DNA from: Lojkania enalia
Lineage: Eukaryota > Ascomycota > Dothideomycetes > Pleosporales
NCBI GenBank assembly: GCA_010094045.1
Contig: ML986596.1
Span: forward strand, 91,276 to 155,275
Length of the DNA: 64,000 nucleotides
Direction: 5' to 3'
Shown here: one piece after another, positions 1 through 11,144 of the stretch
Numbering within the stretch: position 1 is the stretch's first letter
Layout of the letters: the number at the start of each line of letters is the position of its first letter
Program-made: the position numbers and the translations under genes
Notes under the pieces: model-generated
Seen by the model: only the letters and a program-made list of their open reading frames with translations
Told to the model about the DNA's origin: nothing
Database searches by the model: none

Positions 1-680
1 CCAATCTGCGTGATCTCAATGCCCGCATACGGATTGTACGGCCCGTAGACTCTCTGTCGACCCATTCTCAACGCGCCCTCGATGGCTTCGGTGTCATCTA
101 TATCCTGCAAGATCATTATGCAAGATTCCTGCGTGGTTCTGTGTGACTTATTTCGCTATAACCTGTCTGTTGCTTGATAACCTGGTATTGTCGCATAAGC
201 AACCTATTAGAGCGTGAGAGTTCTCTATCCCGCTGATTCGGAGTCAAATTCTTGCTTATGATCCGCTTCACTCTTTTCGAGTCCCTTTCGTAGGCATCAA
301 TCATCTCGCTGCGGAAATTCCTCTGCAGTCTCTCCCGAAAAGTATCGGCGTCTTCATGGATAAGTTCGCCCTCCGTATGGAGACGCTGGCCGGCCCGTTC
401 CTCACCCCGTCGACTGTATCCAGCGCACGAGATGGAGTTATTGCAGCTGTCGTGTATGGAGGGAGGGATTCCAACTCCGGGATTGGTTGTCCGAGAAGGA
501 TTTTTGAGAAGGCGTATCTTTGACTTGGGAAGAGTTCGTATCGTTTAGGCGTTGACTGATCGTCCTGAACGAGCCTGGTACCACGTCCGATCCATATATA
601 TTCTTTGGCTCTGTTCTTTCTGGCGCCCCGTGCCAAGCAGGAGAGCCAACGTTGCCAGGACTCGTCGGGGACGATCTAAG
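1..680 (-). CDS. Unrecognised protein gene, 3' part (runs off the left edge), apparent frameshift
   Basis: I do not recognise this protein. Coding-like sequence can be followed on the minus strand from an acceptor-like CTTAG near 675-680 through a basic, aromatic segment (around KEYIWIGRGTRL), then a change of frame at a C4 run (405-408; G4 on the coding strand), then an Arg/Glu-rich helical segment containing DTFRERLQRNFRSEM. An intron of about 77 nt (roughly 106-183; GTTATC donor, TTGCAG acceptor) joins it in frame to an exon that reads DIDDTEAIEGALRMG and leaves the window. One missing G in the G run would restore a single frame across the first junction, so it may be a sequencing error, a real frameshift or a decaying gene. 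The 5' end is not resolved; no convincing start codon was found. Confidence 0.45.
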
Positions 681-2297
681 CTTGTCGAGAAATATCGCGC
701 CTGGAAATCTGCTTAGAGAGGTTTGCGTTTGGATTTGATAGGCTCTGGGGCTTCGGGGGCCCTCAAGTGACTGCGCCTTTGGAACTTGGATGGAACCCAG
801 GGAATTTTTGCTCCTTGTGCGAAAGCTATTTGGGGAAGAAGTCTCCTTTACGGCTCAGTGGTAATCGTACGTATACTCCCCAGCCATTGTGTTGCTTTCA
901 GCAAGCCGGTTTTTGATTGATGGTCCTGAATCTGACGCTAAGCGTTGGCGCCCTGACTGTTGAGATTGTTGCTTTGGCAGATCGATGGTAGGCATTGTTC
1001 GTGAAGATTAAATGCTAACTGAGCCGGGCAAGTTGAAGAGGAATGCGTGGCTGAGGGCAGTAATTTCTATGAAGTATTCTTTAGTCGAAGTTCTGCGACG
1101 GAGGTGGGTGGATGATGGTGATTTGTTGAGCACGCAGAATTAGCAAGACGTTCTGAAATGATAACGACCTGAGAAGCTTTACGTCATGGTTAGGGTAGGT
1201 GTCCTCACCCCTATGTTCTGTGAAAGAGAGTTCAGTATTCTGGCCATTGCATTTCTCATTAACCGTAGCTTGCTTTCCACCATCGATCGGTGAAGTTTGA
1301 AGTCCCGATGGAGAGCATATGCGTGAATATTATAACGAACTACAGAGGTGATGTAGGTGTTTTTTTGCTGGATACACGGTGGTCAAGAGAACCGAATAAC
1401 GTTTATGGAGTTCCTTGTTGATCTCGCTGTGTATGGATCGAGTGACTAGAGTATCGCGGGTGACCGAGTAATCGATCAATTTGGCACTGAAGGCTCTTCG
1501 CTTGGAGCGGACGATTGACTCCGGATTCGTCAAGGATGATTGCCGTATTGCTCGTCTCCGTGTTTCCAATGTAGTCCATCACCTTCTCTTATGAGCTTTT
1601 TACATTCAATAATGCTGCAAAAGTTAATGGCAGAGGAGAGATTAGCAGCCCATTCAATAGCAGTTGCTCGCCTGTTTGCCTCAATCGTTTGTCGCTAGTT
1701 GACAACGACTATTGCCTTAAATGTCAGTAAATTTCAACAATGATCGCTTGCCTTCATGCGGCTATTCATGTAGTAGGGTCATCGGATCGTGTGCTTTTTC
1801 TAGATGCCTCTGCAAAAAATTATTTTGAAGATTGCTCTTCTAAGCGGAAAGAAGAGAGATCCTCGTGTCGGAAGGAGGAGGCAGACATTACCAAAGTGAA
1901 CCACTGGAATCCTAGAAATCATCCAATGATAGCGTAAACTTGGATTCGTGCAGGGGCTTCCAGCTGATAATGTTGTTTCAAAAAAAGGCAGACGTGAATA
2001 TATCACAGTCGTCATTACTACAATGGGTAATCTGATAGATCGAGATGTTGAAAGCCGATTGAGCAGGATTGAAAATGCTAAACATAGGCATGCATCAAAG
2101 GCTTAGGCCTCCTCTATACACCACGGATCATATGCTGTCCAGCACCTCCAGATCCTCAAATTCCTGCCTTGGAAGGCGACTAAGATATGTACAAAAACAA
2201 ATCGGAATGCTTACTGGGGATATAGCGCTTCCAAACATTAAAAAAAAAGTCCACTACAAAGGCTCGAGGATATCTCCGACAACAAAAGCCTGAATTT
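681..2297. other. Intergenic, no supported gene
   Basis: Moderately AT-rich sequence. The open frames here (for example 1330-1569 on the minus strand and 1740-1937 on the plus strand) are short, some begin with non-ATG codons and none resembles a known family. A short reading on the minus strand near 705-860 (LPQIAFAQGAKIPW) looks coding-like and may be an upstream exon of the left-edge gene, but I could not find a donor to connect it. Confidence 0.5.
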
Positions 2298-3609
2298 TCA
2301 CGCTCCTGCATGGCCAAGTTGCCGTTGTATCTCTTCTCCTTCATACTTCAGCTTCTGCTGCCATGATCGTAGGGTTTCGTACGTCAACATAGTAGTAACG
2401 GCTGCCGGGACCGCACGAACCATATTAGTGCCCATGCCATTATAGAACGCTCTCCATCCTTCTTCATGTAGGATGGTTGCACAGGTCTTTATAACACCTC
2501 GGTACCTGGGTATATTGATCATGCCGTCAGAAGATGCGGTTCCCGGAGGACGAGTCTGGTGACCAATTCCATGACCACCTCGAAACGTAATCTCTTCATG
2601 GGAATGAGACGGAAGTGACCGCTGCTGTGTTTGCAGCCGCGTTCGGAGGACCTCGTGTGGGTACGTAGCCGAAGTTGCGCAGATTTTGCTGAGTATTGTG
2701 GCTCCTAGAACACCAATCCAATGTACGTCATCATTGTTGGATGCCGCCTGCCCCATTTCCAACCCGGTGAATCTCATCTTGAAATACTCATAGAGCGGAA
2801 ATTGAATTGCGACATGTGTAAGTCCTAGCAGAGCCGGCGAAAGGCCCGAGTAGAACGCAGCAATACCCTCGCTCCTATACATTTTTCGGAATGCGTCGAA
2901 GGTCCCTTTATACTGCCAGGGCGGGCGATGTTCTTCTGTCGCGCGCGAACTTACTTGAGACATCAGTCTCGTCTTAACGACCCATATCGGGTTCGTGGCC
3001 AGCGTCGAGCATGCGCCGGCGGTGATGGATGCGGATATGCGAGATAGCCATTTGTGGTCTAACACACTCTGGTTAGCTTCCCACTAACATTTTTGCGCCT
3101 TGTCACCAACCTATCTGCGTATAGAAGAAGTCTTTGGAGTAATCATAGACGCTCATGTAAACGGCCCATGTCGGGATATACCCGAGCAGCATCGGCCCGA
3201 GTCCTCTGTACATTCCCCGAACACCATCTTCACGCCATATGACGCGAGCAGTGCCGATAAGACCCTGATACACGACGCGGGACGGTCTTGTGAAAGTTCG
3301 TGGGCGGAAAGACCCCTGCGCTTGCAGACGGGTCTTGATGACGTCGAGCGGGCAGGTAACGATGCCGGAGGCGATCCCTGCAGAAGCACCGCAGACGGCA
3401 TTGACGGAGGAGTTTGGGAGGCTGGCGCACTTGATGGCGAGGCTAGAGAAAGGTGAGCCCAAATGTTGGGTCTGAGGGTTGGCGTCGCGGGAGAAACTTC
3501 TCGCAGGCGTCGGCGCATACCGTTCTCTGGTCGTGCTCGGGGACGGCGGCGGCGGCGGCGGCGGCGGCTCGGGTGGTTCGGTGGACATGGTGGAAACTGC
3601 CCACGACAT
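2298..3609 (-). CDS. YIA6: Mitochondrial carrier, NAD+ transporter (Yia6/Ndt1) type
   Basis: Member of the SLC25 six-helix carrier family, expected in the mitochondrial inner membrane. All three signature repeats are visible: CPLDVIKTRLQAQG in the first, TNPIWVVKTRLM in the second and TYPHEVLRTRLQ in the third. The Trp in repeat two and PHEVLRTR in repeat three fit the NAD+/pyrimidine-nucleotide/folate branch, best Yia6; the substrate is inferred from the family. Two exons, 3609-3107 and 3066-2298, are joined by a 40-nt intron (GTGACA donor, GCTAAC branch, CAGAG acceptor), giving about 423 aa. The N-terminus carries a proline run (about residues 11-19) before the first helix. A second in-frame ATG at 3588 could be the start. 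It is divergent from QCR7, with 489 bp between start codons. Confidence 0.88.
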
Positions 3610-4098
3610 TGCAATTAGAAACGAGGTGGCAAGGATCTATAGAGGAAGTCCATACTGGCCGTCGTCCCCCTCAAGGTGCCTCAGTGTGCGGAAGCCCCGC
3701 AGCACTTGAGTGACACAATAGCTAGCGATTGAGCAGCTCCATTGACGGGCAGCAAGTGGAGAGGCCGGCGGACGCTGCGATGGGGCTTTCGTGCGCAAAC
3801 AAACTCGGAGTCAGAGCAATGGTGTGGAGGATTGCGAGCAGCGTCGTGTAGGTGGGCGGGAGGGGGCCGGGCACGCGGGTCGCGAGACAGAGCACGAGGA
3901 GCCGCAAGAAAGTTCAGTGGGTGGGGATGCTTTGAAAGCTGCGTAGCTCGGGCCTGACTATTCGCTACTTGCCCTTGGCGCGCTTGAGCCGATTCGCTCC
4001 CCAGGCTTTGCTCTCGAACCTCATCACTCTGGTCGTTCCCACCACACCTCAATCGCACCCACGGACGCCCTTGTACACCCTCCAGATCAAACAGCAAC
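3610..4098. promoter_or_regulatory. Divergent promoter between the carrier and QCR7
   Basis: 489 bp separate two head-to-head genes for mitochondrial inner-membrane proteins. The sequence is GC-rich and CT-rich near QCR7. No TATA box stands out; shared regulation is an inference from geometry. Confidence 0.5.
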
Positions 4099-4709
4099 AT
4101 GTCTGCGCCGTCCCTCGCCCGAACATCCTTTGTCCGCAACCGACCGTGGCTCCAGAAATGGCTCCAGCCCATGGCCGAATGGTATAAGAACGCTGCGGGC
4201 TACAGGCAGCTCGGCCTAAAGTACGAATCTCCTCTCAATTCGCTCAATGCGGCACAGACGTCTCAGCGGAGGCTTTGTTCGGCCATTGTCGCTTCTGGGG
4301 CGATGAATTGAGAGCTAACCATCCGTAGGGCCGATGACCTGATCCCCGAAGAGAACGATGTCGTCCAGCTCGCCCTCAAGCGTCTGCCCCCGAAGGAGGC
4401 CTATGACCGTGTATTCCGTCTGCGACGGGCATTCCAGGTACCCATTATTGATAGATACAATTTGGAAAGATGACTCAGACCTTTCGTAGTGCTCTGTATC
4501 TCACCAGCTGCTGCCCAAGGAGGAGTGGACGAAGCCAGAGGAGGTAAGCTAGGTCACAGTTTGCTCGAATTGAACTCGCAGTAACCACATATCAGGATGA
4601 CCTATACCTTACCAAAATCATCGACCAGGTCGAAGCCGAGATGAAGGAGCGGGATGACTTGGAGGCTATGGTGATTGAGAAGCGGAAGACCAACGCGGCT
4701 AGCCACTAA
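4099..4709 (+). CDS. QCR7: Cytochrome bc1 complex subunit 7 (14 kDa subunit)
   Basis: Small matrix-side subunit of respiratory complex III. Four exons: 4099-4220, 4329-4437, 4490-4543 and 4596-4709, all with GT-AG borders and consistent phases, giving 132 aa. The family landmarks are present: a basic amphipathic N-terminus with [18 protein letters not shown], the [19 protein letters not shown] junction, the [20 protein letters not shown] segment, [16 protein letters not shown] and an acidic/basic C-terminal helix with [13 protein letters not shown]. Length is normal for the family (about 120-135 aa). The first exon alone reads through into the intron, so ORF calling sees only a fragment. The gene shares its upstream region with the mitochondrial carrier. 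Confidence 0.95.
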
Positions 4710-5813
4710 GCATTTATGTACACATACCAATCCGGGATCGACGTGAAGAGACGTAAAATGGAAGCAAGCTGTGCTATAGAGTGTATATCAATGAAGATTT
4801 TCTCTTACATGGCCCACATTCGCCTTCTCTAGTGTGATCCAAGAGAACTGACTTTCACCAAACCGCCAGCGAGGGGAGATGGCAGTAGTCCTCTTCCGGT
4901 ATTCCGATCCTCAGTTGTCAATTTCCCGTATCGTATGTGGACATAAGAACCCTTCTTTCTACAAAACCCCCTCCATATTCCTCTCTACATCACTAAATAG
5001 GACAAGCTCCTTGCACAAGAGGCATCCCAAAATCTCGATCTAATAGCACAATAACCTACTGAAATGCGGAAAGCATCAAAGATTGCTGAAGCTAGAGTCG
5101 AGCGTTCTCGACCTTAATTGGTAATGGAACGCAAGCTATTAGTAGGATTCAGCAAGCCTTGTCATTTGCTTTTCCGCTGGAGAATGTATTCTATATCCAT
5201 TATCGAAATCAACTAACTATATGTACATTTTATATATTATATTGCGTCGCTGCCGGAGAATTTACAAGAATTTAATGGATTATTTCATCGCTATTGCAAA
5301 AGTTAAAACTATTATCAGGAGTTGGCTCCTAGTAGTCTTTATTAACGCAAGCTCGTTTGTCTCTAAGGTTTCGAAAATGCTTTAATATGCAATAGTAAAC
5401 AGAGATTTTGGAAGTTTCTATAGGGGGATGTTCTCTATATTTACAGGGTAAGTGACTGGCAGTATACTAGCTCTAACCTCTTATAACTCTAGCTGCGAGA
5501 TTCTTACAAGACTGAAGATCTTTATATGTTCGTTCAGTCCGCGGAAGTGTTCAGCAACATATTAAAAAAATAATCACAAGTCTAAATCGATAGAATACAA
5601 GCAGTTCGAAAACGTTGTACGCTACCCTGACACTTTTCAGGCTTGATTATATAGCTATATATATATTCTCTGTAACATTCATAATTCAAGGTAAAAACGT
5701 GATACCTCATCCTGGATACAAATGTACCAATATTTTCCATACTTCCTAGTCAAGGCTTCCTCGACAAATACTATTCGTCTTTCACCATTTCTCCTATTAC
5801 TCTCTTGCACCAT
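4710..5813. other. AT-rich intergenic region
   Basis: About 1.1 kb without a recognisable gene. From about 5040 the sequence becomes distinctly AT-rich with many TATA-like tracts (for example around 5220-5245 and 5645-5665). It separates two convergent 3' ends. Confidence 0.5.
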
Positions 5814-6409
5814 TTACGCGTCGCAAATCAAATCAAAATCCGGAAACTCAGGATCAGGCCCAATGTTCTGGCTCGCTAGCCCCGTAGCAAAATCCTTAAC
5901 CGGCGCCCCGTCCTGCGCCCTATTACATTCCTCTGTTCACATCTTAGTTTGCACTCACCCACTATCCAAATTTCAACACAAAAAATAAAAATAAGAGAAT
6001 TCTGGAAAAATATGCGAGAGAGAGAGAGAGACACACACACACCTTTCTGCTTATCACAATCCCCGACTTCAAAGCCCCCACTATTCCCTTGCGCATTCGC
6101 CTGCTCGGCACACTTATTCTGCTGCCGATCACAGCTTCGCTGTCCCGCCTGGCTGAACTGATCGAACGTCTCCCCCTCAACTTCAAACGGTCGCTCCGGG
6201 TTCCCGGAATTGGTGATTGGGGAGGCGGGGATGTCGCCAAGTTGGCCGGTGAAGGTTTGGAGGTCGGAGAGCTGGCGCAGGAAGAGCGTGTGGAGGGGCA
6301 TTAGGTGCGTGTATGCGTCGGAGACTAGGGCTGGCTGGGGCGATGCGATGGAGAAGGAAGGCAGCGCCATGAGGATCATGGTGATGAGGGAGGGGGGTAG
6401 CATTTTCAT
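5814..6409 (-). CDS. Small secreted protein with conserved cysteines
   Basis: Predicted 161-aa secreted protein of unknown function. Exon 1 is 6409-6043 and exon 2 is 5932-5814, separated by a 110-nt intron (5933-6042). I start it at the ATG at 6409 because the longer frame upstream opens with a TTG. Residues 1 to about 20 form a signal peptide (hydrophobic ITMILMALPSFSIAS). The mature part has an N-terminal helix-like segment, then RSCDRQQNKCAEQAN, GFEVGDCDKQKEEC after splicing, and ends PDFDLICDA, giving five visible cysteines. The Gln/Cys-rich core resembles widespread small fungal secreted proteins; no enzyme motif is present. The donor sits at the start of a (GT)n tract. Confidence 0.75.
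6005..6042. repeat. (GA)n/(CA)n microsatellite inside an intron
   Basis: On the plus strand about 18 nt of GA repeats are followed directly by about 12 nt of CA repeats. On the coding (minus) strand this is (GT)n then (CT)n, beginning exactly at the 5' splice site of the secreted-protein intron. Confidence 0.85.
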
Positions 6410-7558
6410 AGCGGTGGTAGTTGAGAGGGTGTCGGGAGCTGGATGCAAGTGATGCTCTATCGAATTAAATCAATTCAGTACTGTTGTGTCCTCTGTTCCC
6501 TTCTTTCAAAGTCCGGTACACGTCATAAACCGTTATCGCATACGTCGATGTCCGCGCTTCAAATCCTAATCCTAATCCTCTGGGGCGAATGTTGTGCGTT
6601 GCAAAATGATATCTAGGAAATGTTGAAGTTCACAGGGAAGGCCAGCATGCTACATAAGTCTGCTCGGGAAATGAATGGATAAGAGGTTGCATCAATAGCC
6701 CTACAATATCTCACGCGACAGTTGTTTTGGTGTGGTAGTCGCGACGCCTAGTTCGGCAATATGGTGGTGTTATGCGACATATCTGAAACTTGCAGAGTTA
6801 TCCTCAAAACTTGACAATTGGCAACCGTTTATGCAGGCGCCGGACACGAATGAAAATTGAAAAATAATAATTTGAAGGAATTTTTAAAAAGTGTAATAGC
6901 ACAATAATAAAGTCTATTAATCGAATTATCGAAGCAAGTCACATATTGCCACAAAGAATAAATTATGGAAAGTAGACTGGAATAGACTCTAAATAAAACA
7001 TTAAGAATTTCACTTATATCTGATTTTACTAGCTAGGGTCTCGAGCTGGTCTGGATTACAACTTTTATAAGACGTAGGGACTCCCGTCGTCTTTGGGAAA
7101 ACATATAGAAGGAGTGACGTGAAGGAAATCCGTACCTTTAATTATCTCCATCACGACATCGGTGGAAGCCGATGCGCTTAACATCTTTTTATGAACCAGA
7201 TATAGTTTGGTTGCGCATCCTCCAAACCTTCAATTGTCTGCCAAACAATCATGGAAGGAAGATAAGCTATAATAGCCCGTTATGAGGACTAGTTAGGAAG
7301 ATATAAAAGGCAGAGAAAACACATGTAGCCATGCTTGTAAATGCAATGCAAACTCCGAAAACACCAAGCCAATGAACGCTAAGCTTCTGATAAATACTAT
7401 ATCCTCGTGGACATTGCATTCTCTCGGTGCTTCAACTCGCTTCGCACTGCAGCAAAATTCAGAAAGTTTGGCATCCTCCCAAAAAACTCTCGAGTCGTTA
7501 GTGTCGTAAACGAGCCTCTCGTGGGGCTAACTTATATACGTCTCCGGTAGGGCACCGC
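6410..7558. other. Intergenic region, no supported gene
   Basis: Mostly AT-rich from about 6840 to 7080. A short repeat of CCTAAT (around 6556-6580) is present. I see no coding frame with family resemblance. Confidence 0.5.
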
Positions 7559-8425
7559 TTAGAAGTTGGCTGCCGCGTTCGGTCGGCCGCTGGGATTGTG
7601 ATATTGTTCGAGGCTGGATTGGAAGGTGGTGGTGTTGGTGCTTCCAGACGGGGGCTTGTCACCAAGCGCAGAGCCAGTGCCCGCGATAAGGTCGTCGTCA
7701 TCATCATGGACACGCCTCTTACGCCCCCATATGCGCCAGCATACGACAGCAATGCCACCGAGAAGGATAGCACCACCGACGCCGCCGACGACGCCACCAA
7801 TGATCTTCTTATCCTCATCGCTCAAGCCTCCACCTCCACCTCCATTGTTGCCGTCGTTGTTTAAACTCGCGGGGTCAGTGATGAGGGCTTGGCCAGTGGT
7901 GTGCTCAATGGTACGGGAAGAGACGGAGGTGATTGGGATAGAACTTCCGTCGCTGGCAGTAGTGAAGATGATCGTAGTGACGGCCTCAACCGTGGTCGAC
8001 ACAAGCGGGGAAGTAGTCACAACCGGCGTCCTCGAGCTTCTTTGACTCGGGGATGGAGTCGGAGTCGGCGAATCCCTGGGTGTCGACGAAGGCCCAGAGT
8101 CGTCGGTAGTTTGTGGGGTGGATGGGGTGGGTGTAGGGGTGTCAGACGGCTCGTCCGAGGACGACAGCTCGGAGGGTGTCGGTGTAGGCGTAGGGGTCGG
8201 TGTCGGTTCTGGCTCAGAGCTTGGTTCTTCAGAGGTCTGTGGTGGCGGCTCTGAAGTGGCAGGCACAGAATTGCCTGTTCCGCTCGCCTGTCGCCTATAG
8301 CCGTGGTGCAGATATTCCTCGATGCCGTCGATGTGCAGGGCCTCCTCGATGTTGAGCGCCGACGACAGCACGATAAGGGTGAGGACGGTGAACAGGAGCC
8401 ACGATTGTCGCATCGTGCTCAGCAT
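7559..8425 (-). CDS. Mid2-like cell-wall stress sensor
   Basis: Single-exon type I membrane protein, 288 aa from the ATG at 8425. That start places a hydrophobic signal peptide (LLFTVLTLIVLSSALN) at the N-terminus; the upstream in-frame extension has no signal. A dibasic site (GYRRQ) near residue 50 suggests Kex2-type processing. A long Ser/Thr/Pro region with TPTP repeats (about residues 65-140) would be heavily O-mannosylated. An acidic juxtamembrane segment (SDEDKK), a Gly-rich transmembrane helix (about 205-228, GGVVGGVGGAILLGG), a basic stop-transfer (WGRKRRVH) and a short acidic tail with DDDDD follow. This architecture fits Mid2/Mtl-type sensors upstream of the Rho1-PKC wall-integrity pathway. 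Divergent from the PQ-loop gene. Confidence 0.75.
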   Translation of the reverse strand: MLSTMRQSWLLFTVLTLIVLSSALNIEEALHIDGIEEYLHHGYRRQASGTGNSVPATSEPPPQTSEEPSSEPEPTPTPTPTPTPSELSSSDEPSDTPTPTPSTPQTTDDSGPSSTPRDSPTPTPSPSQRSSRTPVVTTSPLVSTTVEAVTTIIFTTASDGSSIPITSVSSRTIEHTTGQALITDPASLNNDGNNGGGGGGLSDEDKKIIGGVVGGVGGAILLGGIAVVCWRIWGRKRRVHDDDDDLIAGTGSALGDKPPSGSTNTTTFQSSLEQYHNPSGRPNAAANF

Positions 8426-9336
8426 GTTTGGTCGAGCGAAAACGAATGTGGGCGTTCCCGGAGCGGGTGAGCGGTGGTTGCGTCTATATGGGCCGAGGTG
8501 TGTTTCACAGAAGTTGATCGGTATTAAAGGGGGGAACAAGTGAATGCGGTAGGTCGCCGGCGTGTGACAGCAGGCGTTGTCAATAGATCAATAGAATAAA
8601 TGAAGCGAGCGATGGAAGGACAAAGGAAAAGAGAAAAGCGAATGGGTCTCGTCGGCGGGTGATACGGGTGGATGACTGAGCTGCAGACGTGGACATGGAT
8701 AGAGGAAAAGGCAGCAGGTCTGGCCCGTGCTTGGTACCGCCATCAGCGCCATCAGCACCTACAAGGCGGCTTGGCCAGCACATGATTCCTAAAAATGGCG
8801 CCGCTCCTCGTCCAGACGCAGGGCACAGCGCCGTCGCCCGGCGCTGCTCGTCCAATTGTACTCGCCATGCTCCACAAGAATCCAGCGGACGTTTCGACAG
8901 AAAATTCCTGCCTCCCCAATAGCACCCAAAGAGGAGAGGTGGTCTGCGCGGACCGTTCAAATTCTGACGAGCTGGCACATAGCGCATGCATCCATTCATC
9001 GGCGACTGCCGGCCTCTACCCATACGCATCGAAGAACATATCCTCTCTGCACTCAGCAGCCCCATCTTCTGCCCCGTGTCCCTGTTTCGGCCCTGCAAAA
9101 TCCTGCGCCCGCTGCCGATCGCCATTGGCAGCTGCACCCTGTGCCGCGCTTCCTCGATCAGGAACAGTTCCACTCGGGGGCAGGCGCACACCTGCGTCAT
9201 TGTTGCTGGCTTCTTGCGCTCCTTCCACGCACCTGGCCTGTCTTGCGATTGACCCATTCACCAATCCCCCCACCCCCCAACGCACACACGCAACGCACAT
9301 CGCCCACTCCCTGTTCCGGTGCACTTCCTGCAGACC
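8426..9336. promoter_or_regulatory. Divergent intergenic region (wall sensor / PQ-loop transporter)
   Basis: 911 bp between two start codons. Long open frames on both strands here reflect high GC, not genes. The 100 bp before the PQ-loop ATG are C-rich (around 9255-9300), typical of a fungal 5' leader. Confidence 0.4.
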
Positions 9337-10387
9337 ATGGCCGGCACTGTGCCCTTGACCGCCCACGAAGCGTTGTCTGGAGTCTTCGGCTCCGTCTCCC
9401 TAGCCGCGTGGATTTTCCTCCTGGTAGGCCTCACGCGAGCGACCCCAGATGAGAAACAGACGCCTTATGGCTAACAGATGCTCCATGTAGGTCCCTCAAC
9501 TGATTGAGAATTATAAGCAAGGTTCAGCCGAGGGCATATCGCTCGCCTTCCTGACCGTTTGGTTTATTGGCGACATCACTAACCTCGCCGGTGCAATCTG
9601 GGCGGGCCTTGTCCCAACAGTCATCGCCCTCGCCGTATACTTCTGCTTCGCCGACCTGATACTCATAGCGCAATGTGTCTACTACAATGTTAAGAATGCT
9701 CGCAAAGCTCGGAGGAAGTCTGCTCGAAGCACCATAAGTGACGGCGCCGAACAGCCTCTGCTACACCGGCGAGAGAGCAGCAACTATGGGCTTCCAGGAA
9801 GTCATAGGCGGAGAAGCTCAGCTGCGAGCCGACGGACTGCGGAAAGCATGCAGAGGCATAACTCTCTTGGCAGCATCGCCGAGGATGACTCGGATTCCAC
9901 AGAATGGATGAAGAACACCTTGAGCATCATCGGGGTATGTCTAATTGGAGCAGCTGGCTGGGCCATTGCCTGGAAAACCGGTGTGTGGGCGCCAACCCCA
10001 GCTGAAGATGGTAAATCGGATGCGGAAATGGCCATGGGCGCTCAGATTTTGGGCTATGTGAGCGCCGTCTGCTATCTTGGAGCCCGCATCCCCCAGATTA
10101 TCAAGAATCAGCAGGACAGGTCTTGCGAAGGCTTGTCGCTCTTGTTCTTCATGCTTTCCCTGCTAGGGAATGCTACGTATGGAGCCGGGGTAGGTATTCT
10201 ACTCTGATGATAATGTGCACTATGTCACTGACTTCTGTAGATACTCTTCCATTCCGTCGAAAGAGATTACTTCCTCACGAATCTGCCCTGGCTCATCGGC
10301 TCTCTCGGCACTATGGTTGAGGATGCAACCATCTTCATTCAATTCCGCGTCTTCGGCAATGGCGAGCAAAGTTCCGCAATCGTTTAA
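9337..10387 (+). CDS. PQ-loop vacuolar/lysosomal cationic amino-acid transporter (Ypq family)
   Basis: Seven-helix transporter of the Ypq1/PQLC2 type, expected in the vacuolar membrane exporting basic amino acids. Exons 9337-9423, 9491-10189 and 10241-10387 give 310 aa. Both PQ-loop motifs are visible: LLVPQLIENYKQGSAEGISL near residues 28-47 and GARIPQIIKNQQDRSCEGLS near 230-250, each with the Pro-Gln pair and the following E-G-(I/L)-S. A central hydrophilic loop of about 80 residues is Arg/Ser-rich (RRSSAASRRT) and probably phosphorylated or sorting-related. The last exon encodes LPWLIGSLGTMVEDATIFIQF, the usual final helix. Borders are GT-AG with consistent phase. Confidence 0.9.
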
Positions 10388-10922
10388 TGTGCGCTTTGAC
10401 AGAGCCTATATTATGTGAATGTGTACAATGAATCTATGGCGCGGCAATTGTTGGATTTCATAGGCCTACCAAAAGTGGTTTCATTTCTTCACTTTCTACA
10501 TCCCAATCACTGATACCCTTTCTATCAATGTTGGCTACTTCGATTGTCATGAGCAGTAATGTATATATACACTTGTACGAGTAAGCAACATACGTAGGGC
10601 CTTGGGTTCATTATCTTTATGGAGTAATTTGACGCGTAACGATCCGAATGTATATATATTTATGATTTTAGAGGAGTTTTTGCAGACATATATAAATGAA
10701 CATAGTTCTATACGGACAAGGCTCCAGAGGTTTTAATTATATTAAAAAGAAATAATAAATTTGCTTTTTCCGATATATACTATTAGCTAACTGTCAGAAT
10801 CGCTTCTACGTAATGGATAACCCCTCGGGTCGTTGAGATCAGAATTCGTCATATGCATGCGTTTGGCCGCAATCTTGCGGTATTTTGCCTATTTCAGAAT
10901 GTCAAGGTAATACCTAATTATC

Positions 10923-10951
10923 ACCCCCCCCCCCCCCCCAAAAAAAAAAAA
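10923..10951. repeat. Homopolymer junction, poly-C followed by poly-A
   Basis: About 17 C directly followed by about 11 A, read straight from the sequence. Confidence 0.9.
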
Positions 10952-10984
10952 CCAATGGCGGATTTTAATACTAGATATTGAAAG

Positions 10985-11030
10985 ATTGTTAGCCTGAACC
11001 TAAGCAGGGACCGAGGCTGGCTAGGAACGT
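10985..11030. repeat. Dispersed repeat copy A
   Basis: The core CCTAAGCAGGGACCGAGGCT (from 10999) continues GGCTAGGAA. A second copy at 57638-57668 matches with about four substitutions; a weaker third is at 28418-28450. Confidence 0.55.
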
Positions 11031-11144
11031 TTAGAAGGTGTGGATCTCGGCTACCGCTAGCGCCTGTAGGAACTCGGGTTCACGCTTCGATTCTACTAAC
11101 CACTACACTCTCAGGCCGCTTTAACTCCCACGGATCTATTACAA

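Larger units (their letters stand above)
10388..11144. other. Intergenic region with homopolymer junction and repeat relic
   Basis: AT-rich after about 10560. It holds a C-run joined directly to an A-run (about 10923-10951), a copy of a dispersed repeat (core 10999-11029) and, on the minus strand at 11040-11115, a weak tRNA-like A-box (TAGTGGTTAGTA). No gene seen. Confidence 0.5.

Noticed and set aside
1330..1569. 79-codon minus-strand frame
   Set aside because: Begins with TTG and has no recognisable domain.
7598..8254. Long plus-strand frames opposite the Mid2-like gene
   Set aside because: Antisense shadows of Ser/Thr/Pro repeats; low complexity with no domain.
8580..9452. Several overlapping frames of 77-225 codons on both strands
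   Set aside because: GC-rich promoter sequence between two divergent genes; no domain, and frames overlap in all phases.
11040..11115. Possible tRNA on the minus strand
   Set aside because: Has an A-box-like TAGTGGTTAGTA, but no B-box and no acceptor or T stem could be folded; at most a tRNA-derived fragment.
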